From Meconema thalassinum (Eukaryota; Arthropoda; Insecta; Orthoptera; Tettigoniidae): 64,000 bases of DNA. Positions 31,851 through 40,754 of this stretch are shown here, piece after piece. Position 1 is the stretch's first letter; each line of letters opens with the position of its first letter. The translations under genes were made by a program, and so were the position numbers. Where the stretch lies: assembly GCA_946902985.2 (NCBI GenBank), contig OX336397.1, forward strand, positions 154,187,890 through 154,251,889, given 5' to 3'. Under the pieces are notes generated by a model, which ran no database searches, was not told the DNA's origin, and worked only from the letters and a program-made list of their open reading frames with translations.

Positions 31851-33030
31851 TGGGTCGTCCAGTTGCAATCCACTTGTGAATAAGAATCATTTTCATGAGA
31901 AACGTTTCTCTGGGCTTTGCCTCGCATATCTTTAGTTTGTTGTTTTATACTTTTTGCTTTGTGTTTGCTTTGTGCTTTTGCTTTTGAATATTACTTTTTG
32001 GTTTTCTTTCTTGGCTTTGGTTTGGTGTTTGTTTTCTGCTTTTGTTTTTTTGAATTTTGTTTTTTGCTTTGCATTTCTTGTTTTTTGTTTTCTGCTTTTT
32101 CTTTTGTTTTGGATTTTTTCTTTTTGCTTCGTGTTTTTTTGCTTTTTGGTTTTACGTTCGCTTTCTGGAAAATCAAAATAAAACAAAACAAAATAAAATA
32201 AAACAAAATAAACCAAAATCAAAATAAAACAAAACAAAACAAAAAACTAAAAATTAAATAAAACAATTTAAAACAAAATAAAATAAAATAAAATTAAATT
32301 AAATTAAATTAAACAAAGTAAAATAAAGTAAAATAAAATAAACTAATTAAATAAATAATTTTATGTTCGACCCTAACTATTATGTGTCAGAAAACGGTAT
32401 CATTATGAGGCTCATTGTAACACTATTTTTCATTATGAAACAGTTTCTCCCACCAATCAGAGCTCAAAAAACAGTTGTGTGACCAATTAGATAAGGATAC
32501 CTTCGCGCATGCGCTCAAAATCCAACATGTCTGTATAAATTACCGAAAGTTCGCGTAAATAAACTGGTGAATATGAGACAAGAAATAGCACTATACCTTA
32601 ATATTCCCAGAACCAATTTCTACACAGAACGTGGTTTTGAAACGACTTCGGTGACAGTTTTACTGAATACTGGTGCACAATCTGAACATATGGTATTGAA
32701 GCACACAGAGCGCATGCGTCGGTTGTCCAGAGAGCTTGGAAAACAGAGATTTACTACCCACCGCAGCACCCGATCACAACATTCTATTGACTGAACAGAT
32801 ATTTATGAATATTTATGTTAAAACATATAATAAAGTTATAATTATCGTCGAACATAAACAGTCGTATGCAACTCGCCTATAATGGTAATTAAGACACTCG
32901 TATGGAAATTATAAAACTCGCATACGTTCGTTTTCTAAAAAATACTCGTGGCTTAATTATAGCCATTATAGGCTCGTTGCATAATGTACTATTACGACAT
33001 GAGCCTTATTCTCAAGTGGATTAGACTCGT
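31851..33030. mobile_element. Foldback-type element, copy 1, with internal insertion
   Basis: The left end GTCGTCCAGTTGCAATCCAC is matched in reverse at the right end (CTCAAGTGGATTAGACTCGT). Its relative is at 50021-50484. The interior is a T/G-rich tract (TTTTGCTTTGTGTTT type, 31930-32160) followed by an A/C-rich tract (AAAACAAAATAAAATAAA, 32170-32345), which would fold as a large imperfect hairpin. Relative to copy 2 it carries about 620 extra bases (about 32366-32988) with their own inverted repeat (GCCTATAATGG and CCATTATAGGC). The 75-codon frame at 32567-32794 lies in this extra part and is unrecognised. Confidence 0.55.
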
Positions 33031-33252
33031 ATGTTCCATCTGGCTGAAACCATCACCATACTACTTGATAACGTTCATTGGAGTAAGTTGGTTGACATTT
33101 TGAAAGGGATTGGAATACAGGGATGAGAGGGTCATCTACAATCTATACTGCAACAAGTCGGCAGTTCTTCGAGCAGAAGGACATGAGAGAAAAAGGTGTA
33201 AGGCAAGGCTGCAACGTATCACCCATACTTTTCAATCTATACATTGAACAAG

Positions 33253-33731
33253 GGTGGCTTCGGTGGCGTAGCTGGTAGCATGCTGAACTTCTATACCCAA
33301 GATCGTGGGTTCAAATCCGGTCGAAAATCCCTCAGTTTGCCTTCTTTTGGAGGGGAAGTAAAGCCACCGGTCCCATGTTATAGATTTATGGCAAGAAAAA
33401 GAACGTTCCACTAACTACACTTGTGGAAGCTAAAATGTGTAAGTTAGTTTGATAACGCTCTATTAGTTCCAACGTTCGCCGCCAGGTGCTGACTGCGATG
33501 GCATTTAGTAGCCACGTACGCAGCTAGGTGTCATGGACGGTAGCATTTGGTAGCAAAAGTAGGAACTACTTGAAAAATTAATCGTCTACAGTCCTTATAC
33601 TTGAATCACAGATAACACACACTAATACAGCCATCACAATTAACACCGGTTATCAAACAAATTCTACATAACCAAACTACACGGGGCTACATGACCGCGT
33701 TGTCACTGCCACTAAACTAAGGAACCAACCA
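33253..33731 (+). repeat. SINE-B, full length, with 12-bp target duplication
   Basis: The element starts with a tRNA-like head (GGCTTCGGTGGCGTAGCTGG, GTGGGTTCAAATCC) and ends with GGAACCAACCA. It is flanked by ACATTGAACAAG at 33241-33252 and 33732-33743. The head is shared with SINE-A but the tail half differs (AACACCGGTTATCA, ACACGGGGCTACATG). It lies inside an RTE-like LINE. Confidence 0.88.
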
Positions 33732-33794
33732 ACATTGAACAAGCAATAAAGGAAATTAGAGAAAAAATTAATATAGGAGTTTTTTTTTATGGAA

Positions 33795-34030
33795 TGGATG
33801 ATGATGAATGAATGAAACGGGGCAAGGATGTGGAAGGAAGCGGCCGTGGCCGGTCAGAAGGTACCGTCCCAGCATTTGCCTGGTGTTGAAAATTGGAAAC
33901 CACGGAAAACCATTTCAAGGACGGCCGACGGTGGGGCTCCAACCCACGCGTCTACAAAGTCAGCAGAGGGCTTGGCCCCAAAGCTTAACGCTGCGCTTTT
34001 GCCTGCGTAGCTACTACTGTCGGTAAAAAA
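33795..34030 (+). repeat. SINE-C-like fragment
   Basis: It shares CCAGCATTTGCCTGG, AAACCACGGAAAACCA and GGCTCCAACCCACG with repeats at 40215-40330 and 44150-44250. It ends in an A-run near 34027. Confidence 0.5.
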
Positions 34031-34204
34031 AAGGAGTTAAATTTCCAGGAGAAATAATTTAAACTCTGAGATTTGCTGATGACATCGTCATCTTCGCCGA
34101 CAAACCAGACGATTTGAATGAGTTTTTAAATGGTATGGATTCTGTCTTGAGGAAAGAATTCATGATGAAAATTAATAAATGTAAAATACCAATAATGGAA
34201 TGCA

Positions 34205-34930
34205 TCATCATCAGCTTCTAAAGGCTAAAAGCCTTGTCGTTGCAGCCTTTTCTTACGGTCTTCAGCAGTTCTCTTCATATTGACATACGAGTCACATTCC
34301 ATTTCCTTGACAAATTCTTGAGATATGATTGTCTTCGTCGACCCCTTGGTCTTCTCCCCAAAATGTTTCCTTCAAAAATTACCTGGAGGAGAGTGTCATG
34401 TCTGAGTATGTGTCCCATGGATTTTGCTTTCCTTTTCTTCATGGTGTTCAACAGGCATCGATTCTCCTGAGTTTGGTTCAAAACAACCACATTTCAGCTG
34501 CCTCAAGTTTTGTTCCCTCCCTTTTCCCAAATGTCCATGTTTTACAACCATAGGTCAACACACTCCAAACAAAGGTCTTGACTTCCTGATCTTCAGGTTG
34601 AGCACCAAATTCTTCTTATTTTGAAAGGCTTTCTTCGCCAACACTATTCTTTTCTTAATTTCTGAGTTGTATCTGTTGTCATAATTAATCATAATCACAC
34701 TTCCCAAATAGCAAAATTGCGTTACTTGTTCAATGGCACTATCATTTAACATTATAGGCCTATTAGCTAAATTGCTTGTTTCTGTACAATATAATCTGGA
34801 GTCAGAAATTATTTCTGTGACCTCCCCGGGCATGTTCAGCGACTGCAAATTTGACTGTTTGTTAGATTTTAAACTACGCCTGGTGGTCGTACCAATGTTC
34901 ACTTGGCCTCGTGTACTTCTACGCGAGTGA
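34205..34930 (-). pseudogene. LINE C-terminal fragment, minus strand
   Basis: Minus-strand frames give YLGSVIM and IKKRIVLAKKAFQNKKNLV (34555-34902), then SMGHILRHDTLLQ and GRRPRGRRRQSYLKN (34275-34490). These are typical of the 3' half of insect endonuclease-RT elements. A frame break separates them. Confidence 0.75.
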
Positions 34931-35454
34931 GTCGATCCTTGGGGCTCCTGACAATTCCATAGTAGCGCTTCTTTTTAGCCTATTTTCATTTATGAAAAAA
35001 AATAGGCTTACGAGATCACCTTTTGTCTGTCTGTGTGTGGGGGTGTGTGATGGATTTTTGTGTGCCCTCCCCCCTAATAACTTCTAAACGGCTGGAGCGA
35101 TTTCAATGAAACTCTGTAATTTCATAGCACTATACCGGGCGACCCCGACCTTGCCCTTCAAATTTTGTTACGTCTCACCAATCCAACATGGCGGCTGTGC
35201 GAAATATTTCACCAGCATTCAATATCTCCGAAACTATTACATATATCACTCTGGAATTTCGTACGGTGATAAAGGGAACTACTAGAAGTTCACCTATGTG
35301 ACTTTTGAAAACCTGGTAACTACAAAACCAACATGGCGGCCAAGGGAAGTTGCGACTTTAAATAGACGTTTCTCGCGATTTAACCAACCAAACGCAGTGA
35401 AACTTGGTACAGTATTAAAACTCAGCAATTCTTCTAGGTTTGTGCCGTGTCTTG

Positions 35455-35526
35455 TGTGGGGTTTCGCCTAGGACACCAAGCTAGGCTCATCGGCGGGCTC
35501 TTGGTGTCCCCGCCCGGACCCCCACA
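35455..35526 (-). ncRNA. Hammerhead ribozyme, type III, unit 1
   Basis: Same 72-nt fold as described for 37976-38047, on the minus strand. Confidence 0.8.
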
Positions 35527-35707
35527 GGAGTGACGAACTGCGCGCCACCTCCCTTTATATAAGGTGCAACTGCACCACTTGACTACGAGAACTAAAAGTT
35601 CAAGCAGCCTTAACCTCCCTATGAAGGCTTCCAAAAAGATGGTATATTGGCTTTCACGGCCGGTGAATTAAAACTCAGCAATTCTTCTAGGTTTGTGCCG
35701 TGTCTTG

Positions 35708-35779
35708 TGTGGGGTTTCGCCTAGGACACCAAGCTAGGCTCATCGGCGGGCTCTTGGTGTCCCCGCCCGGACCCCCACA
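35708..35779 (-). ncRNA. Hammerhead ribozyme, unit 2
   Basis: Identical in core and stems to unit 1. Confidence 0.8.
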
Positions 35780-35960
35780 GGAGTGACGAACTGCGCGCCA
35801 CCTCCCTTTATATAAGGTGCAACTGCACCACTTGACTACGAGAACTAAAAGTTCAAGCAGCCTTAACCTCCCTATGAAGGCTTCCAAAAAGATGGTATAT
35901 TGGCTTTCACGGCCGGTGAATTAAAACTCAGCAATTCTTCTAGGTTTGTGCCGTGTCTTG

Positions 35961-36032
35961 TGTGGGGTTTCGCCTAGGACACCAAGCTAGGCTCATCGGC
36001 GGGCTCTTGGTGTCCCCGCCCGGACCCCCACA
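35961..36032 (-). ncRNA. Hammerhead ribozyme, unit 3
   Basis: Identical in core and stems to unit 1. Confidence 0.8.
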
Positions 36033-36213
36033 GGAGTGACGAACTGCGCGCCACCTCCCTTTATATAAGGTGCAACTGCACCACTTGACTACGAGAACTA
36101 AAAGTTCAAGCAGCCTTAACCTCCCTATGAAGGCTTCCAAAAAGATGGTATATTGGCTTTCACGGCCGGTGAATTAAAACTCAGCAATTCTTCTAGGTTT
36201 GTGCCGTGTCTTG

Positions 36214-36285
36214 TGTGGGGTTTCGCCTAGGACACCAAGCTAGGCTCATCGGCGGGCTCTTGGTGTCCCCGCCCGGACCCCCACA
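36214..36285 (-). ncRNA. Hammerhead ribozyme, unit 4
   Basis: Identical fold. The unit carries one substitution outside the ribozyme at about 36308. Confidence 0.8.
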
Positions 36286-36467
36286 GGAGTGACGAACTGC
36301 GCGCCACTTCCCTTTATATAAGGTGCAACTGCACCACTTGACTACGAGAACTAAAAGTTCAAGCAGCCTTAACCTCCCTATGAAGGCTTCCAAAAAGATG
36401 GTATATTGGCTTTCACGGCCGGTGAATTAAAAACTCAGCAATTCTTCTAGGTTTGTGCCGTGTCTTG

Positions 36468-36539
36468 TGTGGGGTTTCGCCTAGGACACCAAGCTAGGCT
36501 CATCGGCGGGCTCTTGGTGTCCCCGCCCGGACCCCCACA
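36468..36539 (-). ncRNA. Hammerhead ribozyme, unit 5
   Basis: Identical fold. An extra A outside the ribozyme shifts the spacing to 254 from the previous unit. Confidence 0.8.
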
Positions 36540-36720
36540 GGAGTGACGAACTGCGCGCCACCTCCCTTTATATAAGGTGCAACTGCACCACTTGACTACG
36601 AGAACTAAAAGTTCAAGCAGCCTTAACCTCCCTATGAAGGCTTCCAAGAAGATGGTATATTGGCTTTCACGGCCGGTGAATTAAAACTCAGCAATTCTTC
36701 TATGTTTGTGCCGTGTCCTG

Positions 36721-36792
36721 TGTGGGGTTTCGCCTAGGACACCAAGCTAGGCTCATCGGCGGGCTCTTGGTGTCCCCGCCCGGACCCCCACA
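36721..36792 (-). ncRNA. Hammerhead ribozyme, unit 6
   Basis: Identical fold; two substitutions just outside (TATG for TAGG, CCTG for CTTG). Confidence 0.8.
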
Positions 36793-36973
36793 GGAGTGAC
36801 GAACTGCGCGCCACCTCCCTTTATATAAGGTGCAACTGCACCACTTGACTACGAGAACTAAAAGTTCAAGCAGCCTTAACCTCCCTATGAAGGCTTCCAA
36901 AAAGATGTTATATTGGCTTTCACGGCCGGTGAATTAAAACTCAGCAATTCTTCTAGGTTTGTGCCGTGTCTTG

Positions 36974-37045
36974 TGTGGGGTTTCGCCTAGGACACCAAGC
37001 TAGGCTCATCGGCGGGCTCTTGGTGTCCCCGCCCGGACCCCCACA
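36974..37045 (-). ncRNA. Hammerhead ribozyme, unit 7
   Basis: Identical in core and stems to unit 1. Confidence 0.8.
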
Positions 37046-37226
37046 GGAGTGACGAACTGCGCGCCACCTCCCTTTATATAAGGTGCAACTGCACCACTTG
37101 ACTACGAGAACTAAAAGTTCAAGCAGCCTTAACCTCCCTATGAAGGCTTCCAAAAAGATGGTATATTGGCTTTCACGGCCGGTGAATCAAAACTCAGCAA
37201 TTCTTCTAGGTTTGTGCCGTGTCTTG

Positions 37227-37298
37227 TGTGGGGTTTCGCCTAGGACACCAAGCTAGGCTCATCGGCGGGCTCTTGGTGTCCCCGCCCGGACCCCCACA
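37227..37298 (-). ncRNA. Hammerhead ribozyme, unit 8
   Basis: Identical in core and stems to unit 1. Confidence 0.8.
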
Positions 37299-37479
37299 GG
37301 AGTGACGAACTGCGCGCCACCTCCCTTTATATAAGGTGCAACTGCACCACTTGACTACGAGAACTAAAAGTTCAAGCAGCCTTAACCTCCCTATGAAGGC
37401 TTCCAAAAAGATGGTATATTGGCTTTCACGGCCGGTGAATTAAAACTCAGCAATTCTTCTAGGTTTGTGCCGTGTCTTG

Positions 37480-37551
37480 TGTGGGGTTTCGGCTAGGACA
37501 CCAAGCTAGGCTCATCGGCGGGCTCTTGGTGTCCCCGCCCGGACCCCCACA
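37480..37551 (-). ncRNA. Hammerhead ribozyme, unit 9, stem II mutated
   Basis: A single change at about 37491 breaks one pair near the base of stem II, next to the conserved GAAA. Activity of this copy may be reduced. Confidence 0.7.
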
Positions 37552-37732
37552 GGAGTGACGAACTGCGCGCCACCTCCCTTTATATAAGGTGCAACTGCAC
37601 CACTTGACTACGAGAACTAAAAGTTCAAGCAGCCTTAACCTCCCTATGAAGGCTTCCAAAAAGATGGTATATTGGCTTTCACGGCCGGTGAATTAAAACT
37701 CAGCAATTCTTCTAGGCTTGTGCCGTGTCTTG

Positions 37733-37790
37733 TGTGGGGTTTCGCCTAGGACACCAAGCTAGGCTCATCGGCGGGTCCTAGGCGAAACCC
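37733..37790. other. Inversion junction inside a ribozyme copy
   Basis: The minus-strand half ends in the middle of its tenth ribozyme (CTCATCGGCGGG, to about 37775). It is joined directly to TCCTAGGCGAAACC, the stem II and GAAA part of a plus-oriented copy. Both joined ribozymes are incomplete. Confidence 0.8.
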
Positions 37791-37939
37791 CACACAAGAC
37801 ACGGCACAAACCTAGAAGAATTGCTGAGTTTTAATTCACCGGCCGTGAAAGCCAATATACCATCTTTTTGGAAGCCTTCATAGGGAGGTTAAGGCTGCTT
37901 GAACTTTTAGTTCTCGTAGTCAAGTGGTGCAGTTGCACC

Positions 37940-37950
37940 TTATATAAAGG
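37940..37950 (+). promoter_or_regulatory. TATA-like box, one per 253-bp unit
   Basis: TTATATAAAGG lies 26 bases upstream of the 5' strand of ribozyme stem III and is preceded by the small palindrome GTGCAGTTGCAC. If used by RNA polymerase II, transcription would begin close to the ribozyme. The same box recurs every 253 bp in both halves. Confidence 0.45.
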
Positions 37951-37975
37951 GAGGTGGCGCGCAGTTCGTCACTCC

Positions 37976-38047
37976 TGTGGGGGTCCGGGCGGGGACACCA
38001 AGCGCCCGCCGATGAGCCTAGCTTGGTGTCCTAGGCGAAACCCCACA
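37976..38047 (+). ncRNA. Hammerhead ribozyme, type III (reference copy, plus half unit 1)
   Basis: A self-cleaving RNA fold. Stem III is open: TGTGGGG (37976-37982) faces CCCCACA (38041-38047), with one unpaired G. The cleavage triplet GTC is 37983-37985. Stem I is CGGGC/GCCCG (37986-37990, 38004-38008). The core CCGATGA (38009-38015) matches the consensus CUGANGA except for C in place of U4. Stem II is GCCTAG/CTAGGC (38016-38021, 38031-38036), then GAAA (38037-38040). Every junction has exact hammerhead spacing. Loop I contains GACACCAAG and loop II is CTTGGTGTC, fully complementary over nine bases, which could form the loop-loop contact natural hammerheads need or an alternative hairpin. 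This copy has C for A at 38003 in loop I. The C at position 4 in every copy may weaken cleavage. Confidence 0.82.
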
Positions 38048-38228
38048 CAAGACACGGCACAAACCTAGAAGAATTGCTGAGTTTTAATTCACCGGCCGTG
38101 AAAGCCAATATACCATCTTTTTGGAAGCCTTCATAGGGAGGTTAAGGCTGCTTGAACTTTTAGTTCTCGTAGTCAAGTGGTGCAGTTGCACCTTATATAA
38201 AGGGAGGTGGCGCGCAGTGTGTCACTCC

Positions 38229-38300
38229 TGTGGGGGTCCGGGCGGGGACACCAAGAGCCCGCCGATGAGCCTAGCTTGGTGTCCTAGGCGAAACCCCACA
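38229..38300 (+). ncRNA. Hammerhead ribozyme, plus half unit 2
   Basis: Consensus fold; a two-base change (GTGTGTCAC for GTTCGTCAC) lies just upstream. Confidence 0.8.
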
Positions 38301-38481
38301 CAAGACACGGCACAAACCTAGAAGAATTGCTGAGTTTTAATTCACCGGCCGTGAAAGCCAATATACCATCTTTTTGGAAGCCTTCATAGGGAGGTTAAGG
38401 CTGCTTGAACTTTTAGTTCTCGTAGTCAAGTGGTGCAGTTGCACCTTATATAAAGGGAGGTGGCGCGCAGTTCGTCACTCC

Positions 38482-38553
38482 TGTGGGGGTCCGGGCGGGG
38501 ACACCAAGAGCCCGCCGATGAGCCTAGCTTGGTGTCCTAGGCGAAACCCCACA
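38482..38553 (+). ncRNA. Hammerhead ribozyme, plus half unit 3
   Basis: Consensus fold. Confidence 0.8.
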
Positions 38554-38734
38554 CAAGACACGGCACAAACCTAGAAGAATTGCTGAGTTTTAATTCACCG
38601 GCCGTGAAAGCCAATATACCATCTTTTTGGAAGCCTTCATAGGGAGGTTAAGGCTGCTTGAACTTTTAGTTCTCGTAGTCAAGTGGTGCAGTTGCACCTT
38701 ATATAAAGGGAGGTGGCGCGCAGTGTGTCACTCC

Positions 38735-38806
38735 TGTGGGGGTCCGGGCGGGGACACCAAGAGCCCGCCGATGAGCCTAGCTTGGTGTCCTAGGCGAAAC
38801 CCCACA
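38735..38806 (+). ncRNA. Hammerhead ribozyme, plus half unit 4
   Basis: Consensus fold. The unit shares the upstream GTGTGTCAC variant with unit 2, so units 2 and 4 alternate with 1, 3 and 5, hinting at amplification of a dimer. Confidence 0.8.
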
Positions 38807-38987
38807 CAAGACACGGCACAAACCTAGAAGAATTGCTGAGTTTTAATTCACCGGCCGTGAAAGCCAATATACCATCTTTTTGGAAGCCTTCATAGGGAGG
38901 TTAAGGCTGCTTGAACTTTTAGTTCTCGTAGTCAAGTGGTGCAGTTGCACCTTATATAAAGGGAGGTGGCGCGCAGTTCGTCACTCC

Positions 38988-39059
38988 TGTGGGGGTCCGG
39001 GCGGGGACACCAAGAGCCCGCCGATGAGCCTAGCTTGGTGTCCTAGGCGAAACCCCACA
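38988..39059 (+). ncRNA. Hammerhead ribozyme, plus half unit 5
   Basis: Consensus fold. Confidence 0.8.
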
Positions 39060-39240
39060 CAAGACACGGCACAAACCTAGAAGAATTGCTGAGTTTTAAT
39101 TCACCGGCCGTGAAAGCCAATATACCATCTTTTTGGAAGCCTTCATAGGGAGGTTAAGGCTGCTTGAACTTTTAGTTCTCGTAGTCAAGTGCTGCAGTTG
39201 CACCTTATATAAAGGGAGGTGGCGCGCAGTTCGTCACTCC

Positions 39241-39312
39241 TGTGGGGGTCCGGGCGGGGACACCAAGAGCCCGCCGATGAGCCTAGCTTGGTGTCCTAGG
39301 CGAAACCCCACA
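39241..39312 (+). ncRNA. Hammerhead ribozyme, plus half unit 6
   Basis: Consensus fold; one substitution upstream at about 39192 (GTGCTGC for GTGGTGC). Confidence 0.8.
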
Positions 39313-40012
39313 CAAGACACGGCACAAACCTAGAAGAATTGCTGAGTTTTAATTCACCGGCCGTGAAAGCCAATATACCATCTTTTTGGTACAGTATATT
39401 TATATACACATTGTAATGCACCAACATCCAACATCGTTCAATAGTTTACATAACCTCAAGATGGCGCCTGTGCGAAATATTTCACCCGCCTTCTATATCT
39501 CTGAAACTATTCCCGGTATCAACATGAAATTTTCTACGGAGATAAAGCGCACTACTGGAAGTTCATCTATGAGACTTTCAAAAACCGGTTAACTACAAAA
39601 CGAACATGGCGGCCAAGCAAAGTTGAAAGTTTTAAATGCAATGAATCTTGGTACAGCAAATGTGTAAACACATTTCAATGCACTGGTATCTAATTTAGTT
39701 CAATTGTTCATATAGCCTCAAGATGGCGGCTGTGCGAATTACGAAAATTAAGTTTTCTTGTGTTCTAATCATGCGATCGAAATCAACATTTGCATAATGA
39801 ACGTACACAATAATCATCATCTAATAGTACATAACTCTATGCCCTACATATATTAAAATCCAACATGGCGACCATCCGAAATATTTAGACGGTTCTCAAT
39901 ATCTACGAATCTATTACAGCAATCAATCTGACAATTTGTACGTAGATAGAGGCAATTGATATTAGTAGGATATACGAAAATAGGCTATTTAGTTCTTCAC
40001 GGAACTACTTGT

Positions 40013-40199
40013 TTCATAGTCAGTTTACCCTCCGGATAGGCTTTTCCCACGGACTCAGCGAGGGATCCACCTTTACCACCTCTACGGGCAGTGTCCTGGA
40101 GCTTGACATCTAGTCTGGGGATACAACTGGGGAGGCAGGACTAGCAACCTCACCTGCAAAGTGAACAAGGGGCCTCACGAGAGATGGGAAGAATGGGAG
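40013..40199. other. Unassigned interval
   Basis: No recognised family; bounded by the hairpin-ended element and a SINE-C copy. Confidence 0.35.
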
Positions 40200-40460
40200 G
40201 GGTAGACAAGGAAGAGGTAAGGAGGCCGCCGTGGCCTAACGGTAGGTACCATCCTGGCATTTGCCCGAAGTGGTTTACCACTTCAAGGATGGCTGAGGTG
40301 GGAATCGAACCCCCTCTACTCATTTGGGCCACCCGAGGCTGAGTAGACCCCGTTCCAGTCCTCATGCCACTTTTCAAATTTCGTGGCAGAGCCGGGAATC
40401 GAACCGCAGACCTCCGGGGTGGCAGCTAAGAACGCCGACCACTACACCACGGAGGCGACG
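40200..40460 (-). repeat. SINE-C with tRNA-like head, minus strand
   Basis: On the minus strand it opens with CCTCCGTGGTGTAGTGGTCG (A box) and GCGGTTCGATTCCCGGCTC (B box). The body contains GAACGGGGTCTACTCAGCC. The left part (40215-40290) reads GGCCGTGGCCTAACGGTAGG and CATTTGCCCG, shared with 33795-34030 and 44150-44265; this may be a second SINE end to end. Confidence 0.7.
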
Positions 40461-40754
40461 TATTAGCGCGTAAGTATTCTCATTATTTAATTCCTCATTG
40501 GTACAATGGCTGATAACAGGGACTAATGTCAAGGATTTTCAGAGCCCATTCATTATTTAACAATCGCCGCACTAGATGACAAGAGTGTCCAATCTCTCAC
40601 AGTCTATGTGCCTCCAGTCGTCTTGAATACACAGTTCCAGTTGCAGATAGAATAAGAAGTGCAGGTTTAGCTTCCACATTACATTTAGGCTTCAGTGGCC
40701 ATTTCTATTTATTTGTTGACCTTTTGAGTGGCATGGATATATCGATTATAACAG
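40461..40754. other. Unassigned interval
   Basis: No recognised gene or repeat. Confidence 0.35.

Larger units (their letters stand above)
33066..34195 (+). pseudogene. RTE-like LINE fragment, interrupted by two SINEs
   Basis: Broken plus-strand frames encode QGCNVSPILFNLYIEQ (33208-33250), then KEIREK, then the RT box region DDIVIFADKPDDLNEFLNG and FMMKINKCK (34075-34190). It is close to the RTE-like copy at 45075-46345 on the minus strand. A SINE-B (33253-33731) and a SINE-C-like piece (33795-34030) are inserted in it. Confidence 0.8.
35416..39387. repeat. Tandem array of 253-bp hammerhead-ribozyme units in head-to-head inverted halves
   Basis: Nine full units, and part of a tenth, read on the minus strand from 35416 to about 37775. 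Six full units and a partial one read on the plus strand from there to 39387. Units are 253 bp (one is 254) and nearly identical; differences are single bases such as CGG for CGC at 37491. Each unit holds a TATA-like box and a 72-nt hammerhead fold. The open frame of 66 codons in each unit is simply a stretch without stops and has no recognisable domain. Array flanks are a direct repeat of 10 bp (GGTACAGTAT, extendable to 8-12). The organisation resembles retrozymes and ribozyme-bearing satellites, such as pDo500 of cave crickets. Confidence 0.9.
34975..40012. mobile_element. Hairpin-ended non-autonomous element, copy 2, carrying the ribozyme array
   Basis: The left end repeats the structure of copy 1: AGCCTATTTTCA pairing with TGAAAAAAAATAGGCT, GAGATCACC, a TG-rich tract, CCCCCC. 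The right end is GTTCTTCACGGAACTACTTG. Without the 4-kb array inside it would be about 1.07 kb. The array split the word GGTACAGTAT, which is now present on both sides (35406-35415 and 39388-39397). Confidence 0.65.

Noticed and set aside
31917..32237. Membrane-like and Lys-rich frames
   Set aside because: They are low-complexity translations of the T-rich and A-rich halves of the foldback element.
35434..39333. Fifteen identical 66-codon open frames as a tandem gene family
   Set aside because: They are a stop-free stretch of the 253-bp unit, overlap the ribozyme fold, have no recognisable domain and no sign of selection at codon level; a base change breaks ribozyme pairing rather than following codon rules.
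35416..39387. CRISPR-like array
   Set aside because: Units are 253 bp and entirely repeated with no unique spacers, the context is eukaryotic, and the orientation flips in the middle.
40379..40460. Functional tRNA genes (also at 6603, 33253, 43698, 51885 and others)
   Set aside because: A and B boxes are present but the cloverleaf pairing is poor and each continues into a dispersed SINE body.
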